Shown in pieces: positions 37,361 to 46,270 of a stretch of 64,000 nt of DNA. This DNA comes from Candidatus Streptomyces philanthi (GTDB lineage Bacteria > Actinomycetota > Actinomycetes > Streptomycetales > Streptomycetaceae). The DNA is taken from the NCBI GenBank assembly GCA_018114805.1, contig CP073042.1:3224001-3288000 (forward strand). The letters are read 5' to 3'. The position numbers and the translations under genes were made by a program. How positions within the stretch are numbered: the stretch's first letter is position 1; every line of letters starts with the position of its first letter. The notes under the pieces are model-generated. The model worked only from the letters and a program-made list of their open reading frames with translations. It was not told the DNA's origin and did no database searches.

Positions 37361-38476
37361 GTGACTGTGATCGCTACCGAAGGTCTGAGCAGGCGGTTCC
37401 CCCGGGTAACCGCCTTGGACCGGCTCTCCCTCGACATCGCCCCGGGCGTGACTGGACTGGTGGGTGCCAACGGCGCCGGCAAGTCCACGCTGATCAAGAT
37501 CCTGCTCGGCCTGTCCCCCGCCAGCGAGGGGAAGGCCGCCGTGCTCGGCCTCGATGTAGCCAGCGAGGTCGGAGTGATCAGAGAGCGGGTCGGGTACATG
37601 CCCGAGCACGACTGCCTGCCGCTGGACGTCTCGGCGACCGAGTTCGTCGTCCACATGGCGCGCATGTCCGGGCTGCCACCGTCCGCCGCGCGCGAGCGCA
37701 CGGCGGACACGCTGCGCCACGTAGGTCTGTACGAGGAGCGGTACCGCCCGATCGGCGGTTACTCGACCGGCATGAAGCAGCGGGTCAAGCTCGCGCAGGC
37801 GCTCGTCCACGACCCGCAGCTCGTGCTGCTCGACGAGCCGACCAACGGCCTCGACCCGGTCGGCCGGGACGAGATGCTCGGCCTGATCCGCCGTGTGCAC
37901 ACCGACTTCGGCATCTCCGTTCTGGTGACCTCCCACCTGCTCGGCGAGTTGGAGCGCACCTGCGACCACGTCGTCGTCATCGACGGCGGCAAGCTGTTGC
38001 GGTCCTCGTCGACCGACGACTTCACCCAGGCCACGGCCTCGCTCGCGGTGGAGGTCACGGACAGTGACGCGTATCCGGACGGCACGGCCGCGCTGCGCGA
38101 GGCACTTGAGGGCGCGGGGATCGCGGTGGCCACGGCCGAGCGGGAGGCCGACGGCTCACCGGCGTCGACCAGGGTCCTGTTCGTGGAGGTCACCGGCGAC
38201 CCGACGTACGACGCGGTGCGTGACGCGGTCGCCGGACTCGGCCTCGGCCTGGTGCGGATGGAGCAACGCAGGCACCGCATAGCGGAGGTGTTCCGCACCG
38301 ACTCCGCCACGGCCGACCCGCCCCCGGGGGCCAACTCGCAGTCCCCCACTTCGCGGCCCGCTGCCGGCGAGCCCGCCCCACGGCCCGCTGCCCCGGGGCC
38401 GTCCGCCCACCCACATCCCGCGCAGCAGGACGCCGCGCGCCAGCACCAGGAAGGAGGCAGCGGCGATGTCGCCTAA
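37361..38476 (+). CDS. ABC transporter ATPase (first exporter pair)
   Basis: 371 residues. Walker A GANGAGKST, Q-loop GYMPEHDCLP, signature YSTGMKQRVKLAQAL, Walker B LVLLDEPTNGLDP, H-loop TSHLLGE. The C-terminal ~55 residues are a Pro/Ala/Gln-rich tail with no fold. It belongs to the ABC-2 exporter group (CcmA/NatA-like). Its stop overlaps the next start by 11 nt, so it is translationally linked to the permease. The gene order ATPase-permease-ATPase-permease suggests either two exporters or a four-subunit one; substrate unknown. Confidence 0.9.
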   Translation: MTVIATEGLSRRFPRVTALDRLSLDIAPGVTGLVGANGAGKSTLIKILLGLSPASEGKAAVLGLDVASEVGVIRERVGYMPEHDCLPLDVSATEFVVHMARMSGLPPSAARERTADTLRHVGLYEERYRPIGGYSTGMKQRVKLAQALVHDPQLVLLDEPTNGLDPVGRDEMLGLIRRVHTDFGISVLVTSHLLGELERTCDHVVVIDGGKLLRSSSTDDFTQATASLAVEVTDSDAYPDGTAALREALEGAGIAVATAEREADGSPASTRVLFVEVTGDPTYDAVRDAVAGLGLGLVRMEQRRHRIAEVFRTDSATADPPPGANSQSPTSRPAAGEPAPRPAAPGPSAHPHPAQQDAARQHQEGGSGDVA

Positions 38477-39404
38477 GACACGAGCCGGCGATGCGGCCGG
38501 CGCGCGGCAGACCCCGCGCGGCGCGGCGCCGGTCGCCGATGTCATCCACAACATCGGCTACCGGCACTACGACGGCCCGCGCCTCGGCCGCGCCTACGCC
38601 CGCCGCTCGCTCTTCTCACAGAGCCTGCGGGGCGCCTACGGGCTCGGCCGTTCCGCCAAGTCCAAGGTGCTGCCGATGCTGCTGGCCGGCGTGATGTGCC
38701 TGCCGGCGGGAATCATCGTGGCGGTCGCTGTGGCGACCAAGACCGACGAACTGCCGGTCGAGTACACGCGGTACGCGATCATCCTGCAGGCCGTGATCGG
38801 CCTGTTCGTGGCCGCTCAAGCACCACAGTCGGTCTCGCGTGATCTGCGCTTCAAGACCGTCCCGCTGTACTTTTCGCGGCCGATCGAGACGGCCGACTAC
38901 GTGGTCGCGAAGTTCGCCGCGATGGCCTCGGCCATCTTCCTGCTCACCGGGACCCCCGTGCTGATCCTCTATGTGGGGGCGCTGCTCGGAAAGCTCGATT
39001 TCGTGGACCAGACGAAGGGGTTCGCACAGGGAATGGTGTCCGTGGCTCTGCTTTCGCTCCTCTTCGCCGGCATCGGCCTGGTGATCGCCGCACTCACGCC
39101 GCGCCGCGGCTTCGGCGTTGCCGCCGTCATCGCCGTGTTGACCATTTCGTACGGCGCGGTCAGCGTGATGCAGGGCATAGCCAACGAGCAGGGTGAGACC
39201 GGCGCGATCGAGTGGATCGGCCTCTTCTCACCGATCACGCTCATCGACGGCATCGGCTCCGCCTTCCTCGGCGCGACCTCCGCCGCGCCCGGCCAGTTCG
39301 GCCCGGACGCAGCCGTTGGCCTCGCGTACCTGCTGGTGTACGCCGTGCTGATCGCCGGAGCGTACGGTCTGCTGCTCCGTCGCTACCGGAAGGTCGGGCT
39401 GTGA
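38466..39404 (+). CDS. ABC-2 type permease (first exporter pair)
   Basis: 312 residues. A cytosolic N-terminus (VADVIHNIGYRHYDGPRLGRAYARRSLFSQSLRGAYGLGRSAKSKVLPMLL) leads into six membrane helices, including YAIILQAVIGLFVAAQAPQSVSRDLRFKTVPLYFSRPIETADYVVAKFAAMASAIFLLTGTPVLILYVGALLG, the coupling-helix pattern of ABC-2 permeases. AAGGAGG lies eight bases before ATG 38466, inside the preceding gene. It should pair with the ATPase at 37361. Confidence 0.88.
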   Translation: MSPKTRAGDAAGARQTPRGAAPVADVIHNIGYRHYDGPRLGRAYARRSLFSQSLRGAYGLGRSAKSKVLPMLLAGVMCLPAGIIVAVAVATKTDELPVEYTRYAIILQAVIGLFVAAQAPQSVSRDLRFKTVPLYFSRPIETADYVVAKFAAMASAIFLLTGTPVLILYVGALLGKLDFVDQTKGFAQGMVSVALLSLLFAGIGLVIAALTPRRGFGVAAVIAVLTISYGAVSVMQGIANEQGETGAIEWIGLFSPITLIDGIGSAFLGATSAAPGQFGPDAAVGLAYLLVYAVLIAGAYGLLLRRYRKVGL

Positions 39405-39555
39405 CCGCCCTCGCGCGTATGAGGCGCCCTGCTGATCGGTCCGCGAGCGCAAGCGGTCGCCTGTCGGCGCGCCAGCCGCGCGGTCACCGTCACCTCTCGG
39501 ACGCCGCCGTCCGTCCGTCGCCCGCCACCACCCCTCGAAGGAATGGGCCGCGCCC

Positions 39556-40473
39556 ATGAGCACTCTCATCATCGACAACGTCTCGCGCTGGTTCGGGAAC
39601 GTCGTCGCCGTCAACGACGTGACGATGACCATCGGCCCGGGTGTGACCGGCCTGCTCGGCCCCAACGGCGCCGGCAAGTCCACGCTGATCAACATGATGG
39701 GCGGCTTCCTCGCGCCCTCCACCGGCTCCGTCACGCTGGACGGCACGCAGATCTGGCGCAACGAGCAGAGCTACCGGCACATCGGCATCGTGCCCGAGCG
39801 CGAGTCGATGTACGACTTCCTCACCGGGCAGGAGTTCGTGCTGGCCAACGCCGAGTTGCACGGGCTCCCCAAGCCGCGCCCCGCCGCACAGCGAGCGCTG
39901 GCCACGGTGGAGATGGAGTACGCGGCGGGCCGCAAGATCTCCACGTACAGCAAGGGCATGCGGCAGCGCGTGAAGATGGCGTCCGCACTGGTCCACGACC
40001 CGTCCGTGCTGCTGCTCGACGAGCCGTTCAACGGCATGGACCCGCGCCAGCGGATGCAGCTCATGGACCTGTTGCGACAGATGGGCGCCGAGGGGCGCAC
40101 CGTGCTGTTCTCCTCCCACATCCTCGAAGAGGTCGAGCAACTGGCCGCGCACATCGAGGTGATCGTCGCCGGCCGGCACGCCGCGTCGGGTGACTTCCGC
40201 AAGATCCGCCGGCTGATGACCGACCGCCCGCACCGCTACCTGGTGCGCTCCAGCGACGACCGGGCGCTGGCCGCCGCGCTGATCGCGGACGCGTCCACGG
40301 CGGGCATTGAGGTGGACACTGAGGAGGGCGCGCTGCGCATCCAGGCCGTCGACTTCAACCGGTTCACCGAACTGCTGCCGCGCGTCGCCCGCGAGCACGG
40401 CATCACGCTCCTCACGGTCTCGCCTTCGGACGAGTGCCTGGAGAGCGTCTTCTCCTACCTCGTCGCGGCATAA
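39556..40473 (+). CDS. ABC transporter ATPase (second exporter pair)
   Basis: 305 residues. Walker A GPNGAGKST, IVPERESMYDFLTGQEFV, signature YSKGMRQRVKMASAL, Walker B VLLLDEPFNGMDP, H-loop SSHILEE. It resembles the 37361 ATPase closely in layout but lacks the Pro-rich tail. A 151-nt gap separates it from the first pair. The start at 39556 has only a weak, distant AAGGA, so it may be translated from the same message at lower efficiency or have its own promoter. Confidence 0.9.
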   Translation: MSTLIIDNVSRWFGNVVAVNDVTMTIGPGVTGLLGPNGAGKSTLINMMGGFLAPSTGSVTLDGTQIWRNEQSYRHIGIVPERESMYDFLTGQEFVLANAELHGLPKPRPAAQRALATVEMEYAAGRKISTYSKGMRQRVKMASALVHDPSVLLLDEPFNGMDPRQRMQLMDLLRQMGAEGRTVLFSSHILEEVEQLAAHIEVIVAGRHAASGDFRKIRRLMTDRPHRYLVRSSDDRALAAALIADASTAGIEVDTEEGALRIQAVDFNRFTELLPRVAREHGITLLTVSPSDECLESVFSYLVAA

Positions 40474-40491
40474 CGCAAGGAGCCCCCAGCA

Positions 40492-41211
40492 ATGTACAAC
40501 CCCACGGTCGCCCGGCTCACCTACCGGGCTTTGCTCGGCCGGCGCCGCGCGCTGATCCTCTTCTCGCTGCCCGCGCTGTTGATCGTGATCTCGATCGCGA
40601 TCCGGCTGATGACGGGGGCCGACGACGCCACCGCCGACGCGATCCTGGGCGGTTTCGCGCTGTCCGTGATGGTCCCGCTCATCGGCGTCATCGCGGGTAC
40701 CGGCGCCATCGGCCCGGAGATCGACGACGGTTCGGTGGTGTACCTGTTGGCCAAGCCGGTGAAGCGGCCAACGATCATCGTCACCAAGCTGTTCGTCGTG
40801 GTCGGCGTCACGATGGCCTTCTCTGCCATACCCACCCTGATTGCCGGCCTGATCCTGAGCGGCAACAGCCAGGGGATAGCCGGCGCGTACACCTCGGCCG
40901 CCGCCATGGCCTCCATCGCCTACAGCGCCATCTTCCTGCTGCTCGGCACCGTCACCCGGCACGCGGTCGCCGCCGGCCTGGTGTACGCGCTGGTGTGGGA
41001 GTCCGTGTTCGGTACGTACGTCACCGGTGCGCGCCAACTCAGCGTCCAGCAGTGGTCCCTGGCAGCGGCCGAGCAGATCGGACAGGGCGGCGTGATCACC
41101 TCGGACGTGGGCCTTCCGGTGGCCGTTGTGCTGCTCATCTGCGTGACGGTGGTCGCCACCTGGTACGCGTGCCAGAAGCTGCGCGGCCTCACGCTGGCCG
41201 GCGATGAGTAA
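40492..41211 (+). CDS. ABC-2 type permease (second exporter pair)
   Basis: 239 residues with six helices: LILFSLPALLIVISIAIRLMTG, ILGGFALSVMVPLIGVIAGTGAIGPEIDDGSVVYLLAKPVKRPTIIVTKLFVVVGVTMAFSAIPTLIAGLIL, SIAYSAIFLLLGTVTRHAVAAGLVYALVWESVFG and VAVVLLICVTVVATWYACQKLR. The 'GSVVYLLAKPV.R..IIVTK' wording is the usual ABC-2 coupling segment. AAGGAG precedes ATG 40492, 18 nt after the ATPase stop. It pairs with the 39556 ATPase. Confidence 0.88.
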   Translation: MYNPTVARLTYRALLGRRRALILFSLPALLIVISIAIRLMTGADDATADAILGGFALSVMVPLIGVIAGTGAIGPEIDDGSVVYLLAKPVKRPTIIVTKLFVVVGVTMAFSAIPTLIAGLILSGNSQGIAGAYTSAAAMASIAYSAIFLLLGTVTRHAVAAGLVYALVWESVFGTYVTGARQLSVQQWSLAAAEQIGQGGVITSDVGLPVAVVLLICVTVVATWYACQKLRGLTLAGDE

Positions 41212-41625
41212 GGGTGTCACCGGTCGCCGCCCGGCTGTTGGCGGCCGCTGGGCGGGGCCGGGCGACGAGGCGATGTGGCATGCGGGGCGGTGACGTTGGC
41301 CCTGGCGCCGTCCGACCACCGGCCTGAAGTGGCTGAGCTGGTCGCGGGCGCGCGGTGGGTACGCCCTTGCCGTTGGCTAGCCAACCCCTCCCGCATCGCG
41401 TGGAGATGACCCGCCCACACGGGCGGCAGCGACCGTGGGGAGGGGCCGGAACCGGCCGTCGCACGGGGGCTGCCCTGCGGGCTCCGTACGGTCATCGGTC
41501 CGACACCTACAGGTGGCCGCTAGCTCAACGGCACGTGTACAAGCCAAAGGTTGAACAGTTTTTGACCGTTGGCATGGGGGTTGGCATGGGGGGTGTTGTC
41601 AGAGGTGGCGAGTAGCGTCTGTGAC
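41212..41625. other. Intergenic region with a direct repeat
   Basis: 414 bp without a gene. An imperfect GC-rich hairpin at about 41221-41266 may end the ABC transcript. GTTGGCATGGGG is repeated exactly and without gap (41568-41579, 41580-41591) just after TTTTTGACC, upstream of the next start. TAGCGT (41613-41618) is seven bases before ATG 41626, a leaderless-type promoter. Confidence 0.55.
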
Positions 41626-42096
41626 ATGGGGTACTCGGGTTGGATCATCGTCGCCAAGGGCGATGACACGCTAGCGAAGGAGCCCGCCGTCGCCGCCCAC
41701 GGGAGCGCGGTCCTGGCGGAGTACGTCCGCGGGGACTGGCGCGAACTGTGGCTGAATGACCGTCGGGGGGTACGGCCGAGCCCGTCGGTGGCAGAGCTGG
41801 TCGCGACGACGGGCGCCCCGGCCATGGCGATCTACGTGATGGACGAGGACTGCGCGGTGGCGTACGGGGCGACGCCGTCGGGCCGGCGTTGGGAGGGGGT
41901 GTTCTCCGAGGAGGCGGCCTCGGCCTACGAGGCGTTGCCGCCCGGCTACCACCGCGGACGGGCGGTTGCCGACGCCCTGTCCTGGGCCGAGGAGGCCGGC
42001 CTGACCTGCTGCCCACCCGAGCCCGTGGAGACAGCCCTGCGTGACGGCTGGTACTCGGACCTGCTGGAGCGCTTCGGCCTGCTGGAAGGCGTGTAG
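41626..42096 (+). CDS. Conserved-looking hypothetical protein
   Basis: 156 residues, acidic, no signal peptide or membrane helix: GYSGWIIVAKGDDTLAKEPAVAAHGSAVLAEYVRGDWRELWLNDRRGVRPSPSVAELVATTGAPAMAIYVMDEDCAVAYGATPSGRRWEGVFSEEAASAYEALPPGYHRGRAVADALSWAEEAGL. Its composition and even codon bias show that it is real, but I recognise no family. ATG 41626 is supported by a -10-like TAGCGT seven bases upstream (leaderless). A strong terminator follows 24 nt after the stop. The longer frame from 41569 would run through the direct repeat and is less likely. Confidence 0.75.
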   Translation: MGYSGWIIVAKGDDTLAKEPAVAAHGSAVLAEYVRGDWRELWLNDRRGVRPSPSVAELVATTGAPAMAIYVMDEDCAVAYGATPSGRRWEGVFSEEAASAYEALPPGYHRGRAVADALSWAEEAGLTCCPPEPVETALRDGWYSDLLERFGLLEGV

Positions 42097-42120
42097 GTAC
42101 ATCGGGCGCAGTGAGGAAGG

Positions 42121-42147
42121 CGGCGCCCGGCGGCAACCCGGGCGCCG
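42121..42147 (+). terminator. Intrinsic-type terminator after the 41626 gene
   Basis: CGGCGCCCGG pairs exactly with CCGGGCGCCG over a 7-nt loop (10-bp stem), 24 nt after the stop codon at 42096. There is no U-tract, as often in Streptomyces. Confidence 0.7.
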
Positions 42148-42652
42148 GGCACGAGTCCCGAACGGGCCGCCGCACCCGGTGAGCGGTACGCTGTACGGAG
42201 ACGTGGCAGACAGCCGAGGCCGGCATGCGCACCACCGCTCACGAGGCCGAGGGCCCCGGGCGAGCGATTGTCCCGGGCGCAGGGGGCCGGTTCCGCGGTT
42301 GCCTGACCGCCCCGTCACCCCCGCCGCGCCTCTGCGGCGCCGTACGCGTCGGGTGGCACCGCCCCCTGCCCGGTGGCTCCATCGGTACTCGACCCGGGGT
42401 GCCGCGGGCCATGGCGGGTGCGTGTGAGGCGCACGCCGAGCGCGGGCTGCTGACGCCTGGCGCCGCCGTACGTGGTGGGCCGCGCTCCCCGCGCCCGGTG
42501 CCGTAACGCGGTCACCGAAACACCTGCGGCGGCGAGCCGGTACCGAAGCGATCAGTGCGGCGCGGCTGGGGCGGAGTGGCCAGGGTGGCCGGGGTGGAGC
42601 AGTGGGGCCAGCGCGGCGGTCCGGAGCGGCCGGGCGGCACGGTCGCGGGAGG
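42148..42652. other. Intergenic region with no gene seen
   Basis: About 505 bp of GC-rich sequence between the terminator and the end of the XRE-cupin gene. No frame has protein-like character and no further structure was noted. Confidence 0.55.
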
Positions 42653-43225
42653 TCAGGGCAGGTGCGGGTGGGCGGTCTGCGCCGCCTCCCGATCGTCGCT
42701 GACCAGCAGCAGTACGGCGGCGCGCTCGGCGCTCGTGGAGCGGACCTTGTGTGGCGTGGTGGCCTTGAAGTAGACGGAGTCGCCCGGTTCGAGGGGGACG
42801 GTCATCGAAGGGAAGATCAGTCCGGCGCTGCCGGCGTGGACGAAGACGAACTCCTCGCCCGGGTGGTCCCGGAACGACGCCGGCCCGGCGTCGTGCGGCG
42901 GGTAGATCATGAACGGTGTCATCCGCTTGTCGCCGGCCTCCAGGGCTATCCCCTCGTACCGGCTGCCAGGTTCCTCGTCGGAGGAGAGCACCTGGCGCTC
43001 GCCGGCCCGCGTGACGGTGATCTCGGAGGCGTCCGTCGCGTCGGCGAACAAGTTGCCCAGCGGGACGTGCAGGGCTTTGGCGAGCGACACGCTGACGGCG
43101 ATGGACGGAGTGCTGTAGCCGCGCTCGACCTTGGACAGGTAGCTCTTCGTGACCCCGGTGCGCTCGGCGAGCGCCTCCAGGGTCAGCAGGCGTTCCTTAC
43201 GTAGCTGCCGTACCCGATTGATCAC
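42653..43225 (-). CDS. XRE-family regulator with C-terminal cupin domain
   Basis: 190 residues. HTH at ~5-60 (RVRQLRKERLLTLEALAERTGVTKSYLSKVERGYSTPSIAVSVSLAKALHVPLGNLF), cupin at ~105-180 (DAGPASFRDHPGEEFVFVHAGSAGLIFPSMTVPLEPGDSVYFKATTPHKV). XRE-cupin proteins usually regulate an adjacent catabolic or detoxification operon and bind the small-molecule ligand in the cupin. GTG 43225 has AAGGGGAG six bases upstream. It diverges from the disrupted aldolase/DapA genes, its probable targets, and the GACACAAGGTGTC palindrome between them is the probable operator. Confidence 0.9.
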   Translation of the reverse strand: MINRVRQLRKERLLTLEALAERTGVTKSYLSKVERGYSTPSIAVSVSLAKALHVPLGNLFADATDASEITVTRAGERQVLSSDEEPGSRYEGIALEAGDKRMTPFMIYPPHDAGPASFRDHPGEEFVFVHAGSAGLIFPSMTVPLEPGDSVYFKATTPHKVRSTSAERAAVLLLVSDDREAAQTAHPHLP

Positions 43226-43440
43226 TGTCTTCTCCCCTTCACGCCACCCCGCGCGGGCTGGGACCGACTGGGCGGGACACCAAGTATGTCCCGCCGGTCC
43301 CTCGCTGGCCCGGCCCCGGTCGGTCCCGTCCGACGGTGGTGCCGGCTGGCGGACGGCCCGGGCAGCGATTCCGCGTCGCGCGGCCACCCGACGGGTGACT
43401 GCGCGACATCGGAGCACTTGACACGGAACCCTTGCGACAG

Positions 43441-43453
43441 GACACAAGGTGTC
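43441..43453. promoter_or_regulatory. Palindromic operator between XRE-cupin and aldolase genes
   Basis: GACACAAGGTGTC has exact 5-bp arms around AAG. Eighteen bases upstream is TTGACA (43418-43423), a good -35 for the rightward genes with the palindrome where the -10 would be, so a bound repressor would block transcription. Assignment to the XRE-cupin protein is inferred. Confidence 0.6.
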
Positions 43454-43560
43454 ATATGGTGAAAATAGTTTCCTCGGAGGGGTGCGGCGCACAGCGGGCG
43501 CAGCACCGGACGACGACGGGGCACGCCGGCATCGCCGGCGCTTCGGAACTGGAGCAGACG

Positions 43561-44358
43561 ATGGCAAACACGCTGCAAGACTCGAAGGCCGTGCTCGTGG
43601 ATCGCGCCGAGCGCCAGATGAACGGCCACTTCGGCGACTCGAAGTTGACCACCCGCCAGAAGATCGCCCTGACCTGCCGCATCGCTTACGGCGGCGGCCA
43701 CGATGCGGGACTGGCCGGCCAGATCAGCGCATATGGCCCGCGGCCCGGCACGTACTTACACCCAGTGCCTGGGCCTCGGCTTCGACGAGATTACCGAGGA
43801 CAACCTCCTGCTGGTGGACGAGGACCTGCGGGTCCTTGAGGGCGAGGGCATGCCGAGCCCCGCCAACCGCTTCCACTCCTGGATCTACCGGGCCCGTGCG
43901 GACGTCAACTGCGTCGTCCACACCCACGCGCTGCACACGGCGGCGCTCGCGATGCTCGAAGTGCCGCTCGTGGTCTCGCAGATGGACACCACGCCGTTGT
44001 ACGACGACGTCGCCTTCCTCGAGGACTGGCCCGGCGTCCCGGTTGGGAACGAGGAGGGCGAGATCATCTCGGCGGCCCTCGGCGACAAGCGCGTCATCTT
44101 CCTGGCCCACCATGGCCAACTCGTCACCGGCGCCACCGTCGAGGAGGGCTGCAACCTGGCCCTGCTCATCGAGCGCGCGGCGCGCCTGCAACTCCTCGCC
44201 ATGGCGGCCAGGACCATCAAGCCGTTCCGCCCGAGCTGGCCCGCGAGGCCCACGACTGGACCTCCACCGACCGCCGCAACTAGGCGAACTTCGCCTACTA
44301 CGCGCGCAAGGCCCTCCGCCGCCACCCCGACTGCGTCACGGGCGAGGTGCACCTCTGA
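43561..44358 (+). pseudogene. Class II aldolase/adducin-family gene, two frameshifts and an amber codon
   Basis: Joined reading: MANTLQDSKAVLVDRAERQMNGHFGDSKLTTRQKIALTCRIAYGGGHDAGLAGQISA, slip near 43750, then LGLGFDEITEDNLLLVDEDLRVLEGEGMPSPANRFHSWIYRARADVNCVVHTHALHTAALAML with the zinc histidines (HTHALHT), LAHHGQLVTGATVEEGCNLALLIERAARLQLLAMAARTIKPF, slip near 44230, PELAREAHDWTSTDRRN, then TAG at 44281-44283 followed by ANFAYYARKALRRHPD to the stop at 44356. Family enzymes cleave or decarboxylate hydroxy-acids and sugar phosphates. A nonsense codon in addition to two slips makes true inactivation likelier than elsewhere in the window. The 335-bp region before it carries the operator. Confidence 0.8.
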
Positions 44359-44411
44359 TAGCCGGGACACGGACAGCGCGGCCTCCGACGAAACAACTAC
44401 CGCTGACCGGG

Positions 44412-45334
44412 GTGATCTCCTACCCCGTCACCCCGTCACCCCGTTCAGCCCGGAGACCGGCGCACTCGACCTCCCCGCGCTGCGCCGCCTCACCGACGAC
44501 CTCGTGACCGCCGGCAGTCACGGCATCGCCCTACTGGGGAGCACCGGCGAGAGCGCCTACCTCAGCGAGACGGAGTGGGACGCAGTCTGCGAGACGACAC
44601 TGGACGCCGTCGCCGGGCGGGTCCCCACGATGGTCGGCGTCGCGCACTACAGCACGGAGGGCACGGTCCGTCGCGCCCGCGTCGCCGCTCGGCACGGAGC
44701 TACCGCGATCATGGTGCTCCCGCAGGTGTACTGCAAGCTGACCGACGCGGAACTCGCTCGGCACTTCGCCGCCGTCGCCGACGCGAGTGACCTGCCGGTC
44801 ATGCTCTACAACAACCCGGGCACGAGCGGCGTCGACCTGCCACCCGAGACGGTGGTCACTCTCGCGCGACGGATCTCCAACCTGACAATGGTCAAGGAGA
44901 GTTCCGGCGGCGCGACACGCTTCCGCGCCATCCACGAACTGTCGGACGGAGCGTTGTCGGTCTACAACGGGAGCAATCCGCTCGCCCTCGAAGCCTTCCA
45001 TGCCGGCGCGGTTGGCTGGTGCACGGCGGCGCCCTGCCTGACCGCACGCTGGTGGCTGGAGTTGTACGCCGCGGCGACGGCTGGGGACCAGGTGTGGGCC
45101 GACGCGGTACTGGCTGAGTTGCTGCCGCTCTTGCGGTTCATCGTAGGGTACGGGCTGCCGCGAGCGATCAAGGCCGGCCTGGAGATCCGTGGCCGAGCCG
45201 TCGGCAGACCCAGGCCGCCCCTGTTGCCACTACCGGGTGCCCAGGTGGCCGAGTTGCGCCGGATGCTGGAGCGACTCGACACCCACCCGATCCCCGACCA
45301 GGCAGCGTCCCGAGCGGCTGGACAACCGGCATGA
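44412..45334 (+). pseudogene. DapA/DHDPS-family lyase gene disrupted by an 8-bp tandem duplication
   Basis: After the N-terminal GVISYPVTP the frame is shifted by GTCACCCC occurring twice in a row (44427-44434, 44435-44442); removing one copy gives GVISYPVTPFSPETGALDLPALRRLTDDLVTAGSHGIALLGSTGESAYLSETEWDAV. The rest is intact: catalytic Tyr in VMLYNNPGTSGVDLP, Schiff-base Lys in LTMVKESSGGATRF, PAIR-like C-terminus. Family members are pyruvate- or 2-keto-acid-dependent aldolases; this one, beside an aldolase and an XRE-cupin regulator, looks catabolic rather than lysine-biosynthetic. No ATG start precedes it in frame; GTG 44412 or a CTG at 44403 are weak choices. Confidence 0.8.
44427..44442 (+). 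repeat. 8-bp tandem duplication within the dapA-like gene
   Basis: GTCACCCC is present twice consecutively. One copy is expected from the family reading YPVTPFS; the extra eight bases cause the frameshift. Confidence 0.85.
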
Positions 45335-45443
45335 GCCCGCCGCACCGTGTCCACCCGCCGATCCGTGCCCGGGAGCGCTGCCCTCTCGCAGGAGGCAGGG
45401 TGGTCCTTACGGAAGGCTCCTGGCGGCCTGTTGTAATCACCTC

Positions 45444-45831
45444 ATGCCGGAGTTGATGCTCGTCGTGTTCCGCGTCGTCGCGGAAGCCCTCGCGTACGCC
45501 AACCCGTTCGCGTGGGCCCAGCGGCGCAGGCGACAGCGGCGACTGCGCCGCCTCGCCCGGGGGAGACGGCACTGTTCCCCTGCGACGTGCGGGACGCGCA
45601 ACTGACGGACGGACAGTGGAAGAACGGCTACCTCGCGGTGGGTCCACACCCAGCGGCATGGTAGGAGAAGGGGCGAAGGCAACAGACGGTGGGCTCCTGG
45701 CCCCGCTGCTCCCGGTGTCGGCGGACGAGATCAGCGTCGCCTTCCGCTCACAGTCCGGCGATACCGAGATACGGCTACACCCCGACGAAGCTCCGACCGT
45801 GTTGCGGGCGTTGGGGCAGAGGAGCCACTGA
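45444..45831 (+). pseudogene. Small hypothetical gene with two apparent frameshifts
   Basis: From ATG 45444: MPELMLVVFRVVAEALAYANPFAWAQRRRRQRRLRRLARG, slip near 45560, then ETALFPCDVRDAQLTDGQWKNGYLAVGPHPAAW, slip near 45660, then LLAPLLPVSADEISVAFRSQSGDTEIRLHPDEAPTVLRALGQRSH to 45831. Each piece has protein-like composition, and together they make ~125 residues with an N-terminal hydrophobic anchor followed by an Arg-rich stop-transfer. No family recognised with certainty; some resemblance in layout to small DUF2550-like membrane proteins is only a guess. Confidence 0.45.
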
Positions 45832-46270
45832 CGAGAAGCGGCATCGATCACCGATGGAGGCCGGTGACGGAGACAGGGGGAGGTGCGTCGCGGGGTGAAA
45901 GCGCTGGCTAAGCGGCGGCGGTGAGGCATGGTCGCCGCCAGCGTTGGGAGCCGGCTGCCGCGCCCGGGACCGCCCGCCCGATGGCCCGATGTGGCTGCGG
46001 CGGCCCTAACCCAGCACTGGGCGCGCGGCGTGAGCCGGGCGACGGCGTCGAGCCGAGTTGGGACACGGTGGTGCGGAAGCCGTGGGGCGTGTGGTGGTCG
46101 ACGGGCGGCGTGCGAGGACCGCGTGGAGCAGAGGGGTCTGGGCCGGATGCGTCCGTCCGGGTGGCGGGCGTGCGGTACTGCGGTTGCGTGTATGCGTCGG
46201 CGCGCGCGTCCCGTACGGACGCCGGACTTCCTACGGTGCGGGGAGTCGGCTACAGAAAGCAGGGCTTCCC
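45832..46270. other. Intergenic region upstream of the carbonic anhydrase gene
   Basis: 439 bp, GC-rich, without a gene or clear operator. An in-frame upstream extension of the carbonic anhydrase frame through it has random composition and is not believed. Confidence 0.55.

Noticed and set aside
42148..42652. Small forward frames in this gap
   Set aside because: No Shine-Dalgarno, composition like random GC-rich sequence, no recognisable motif.
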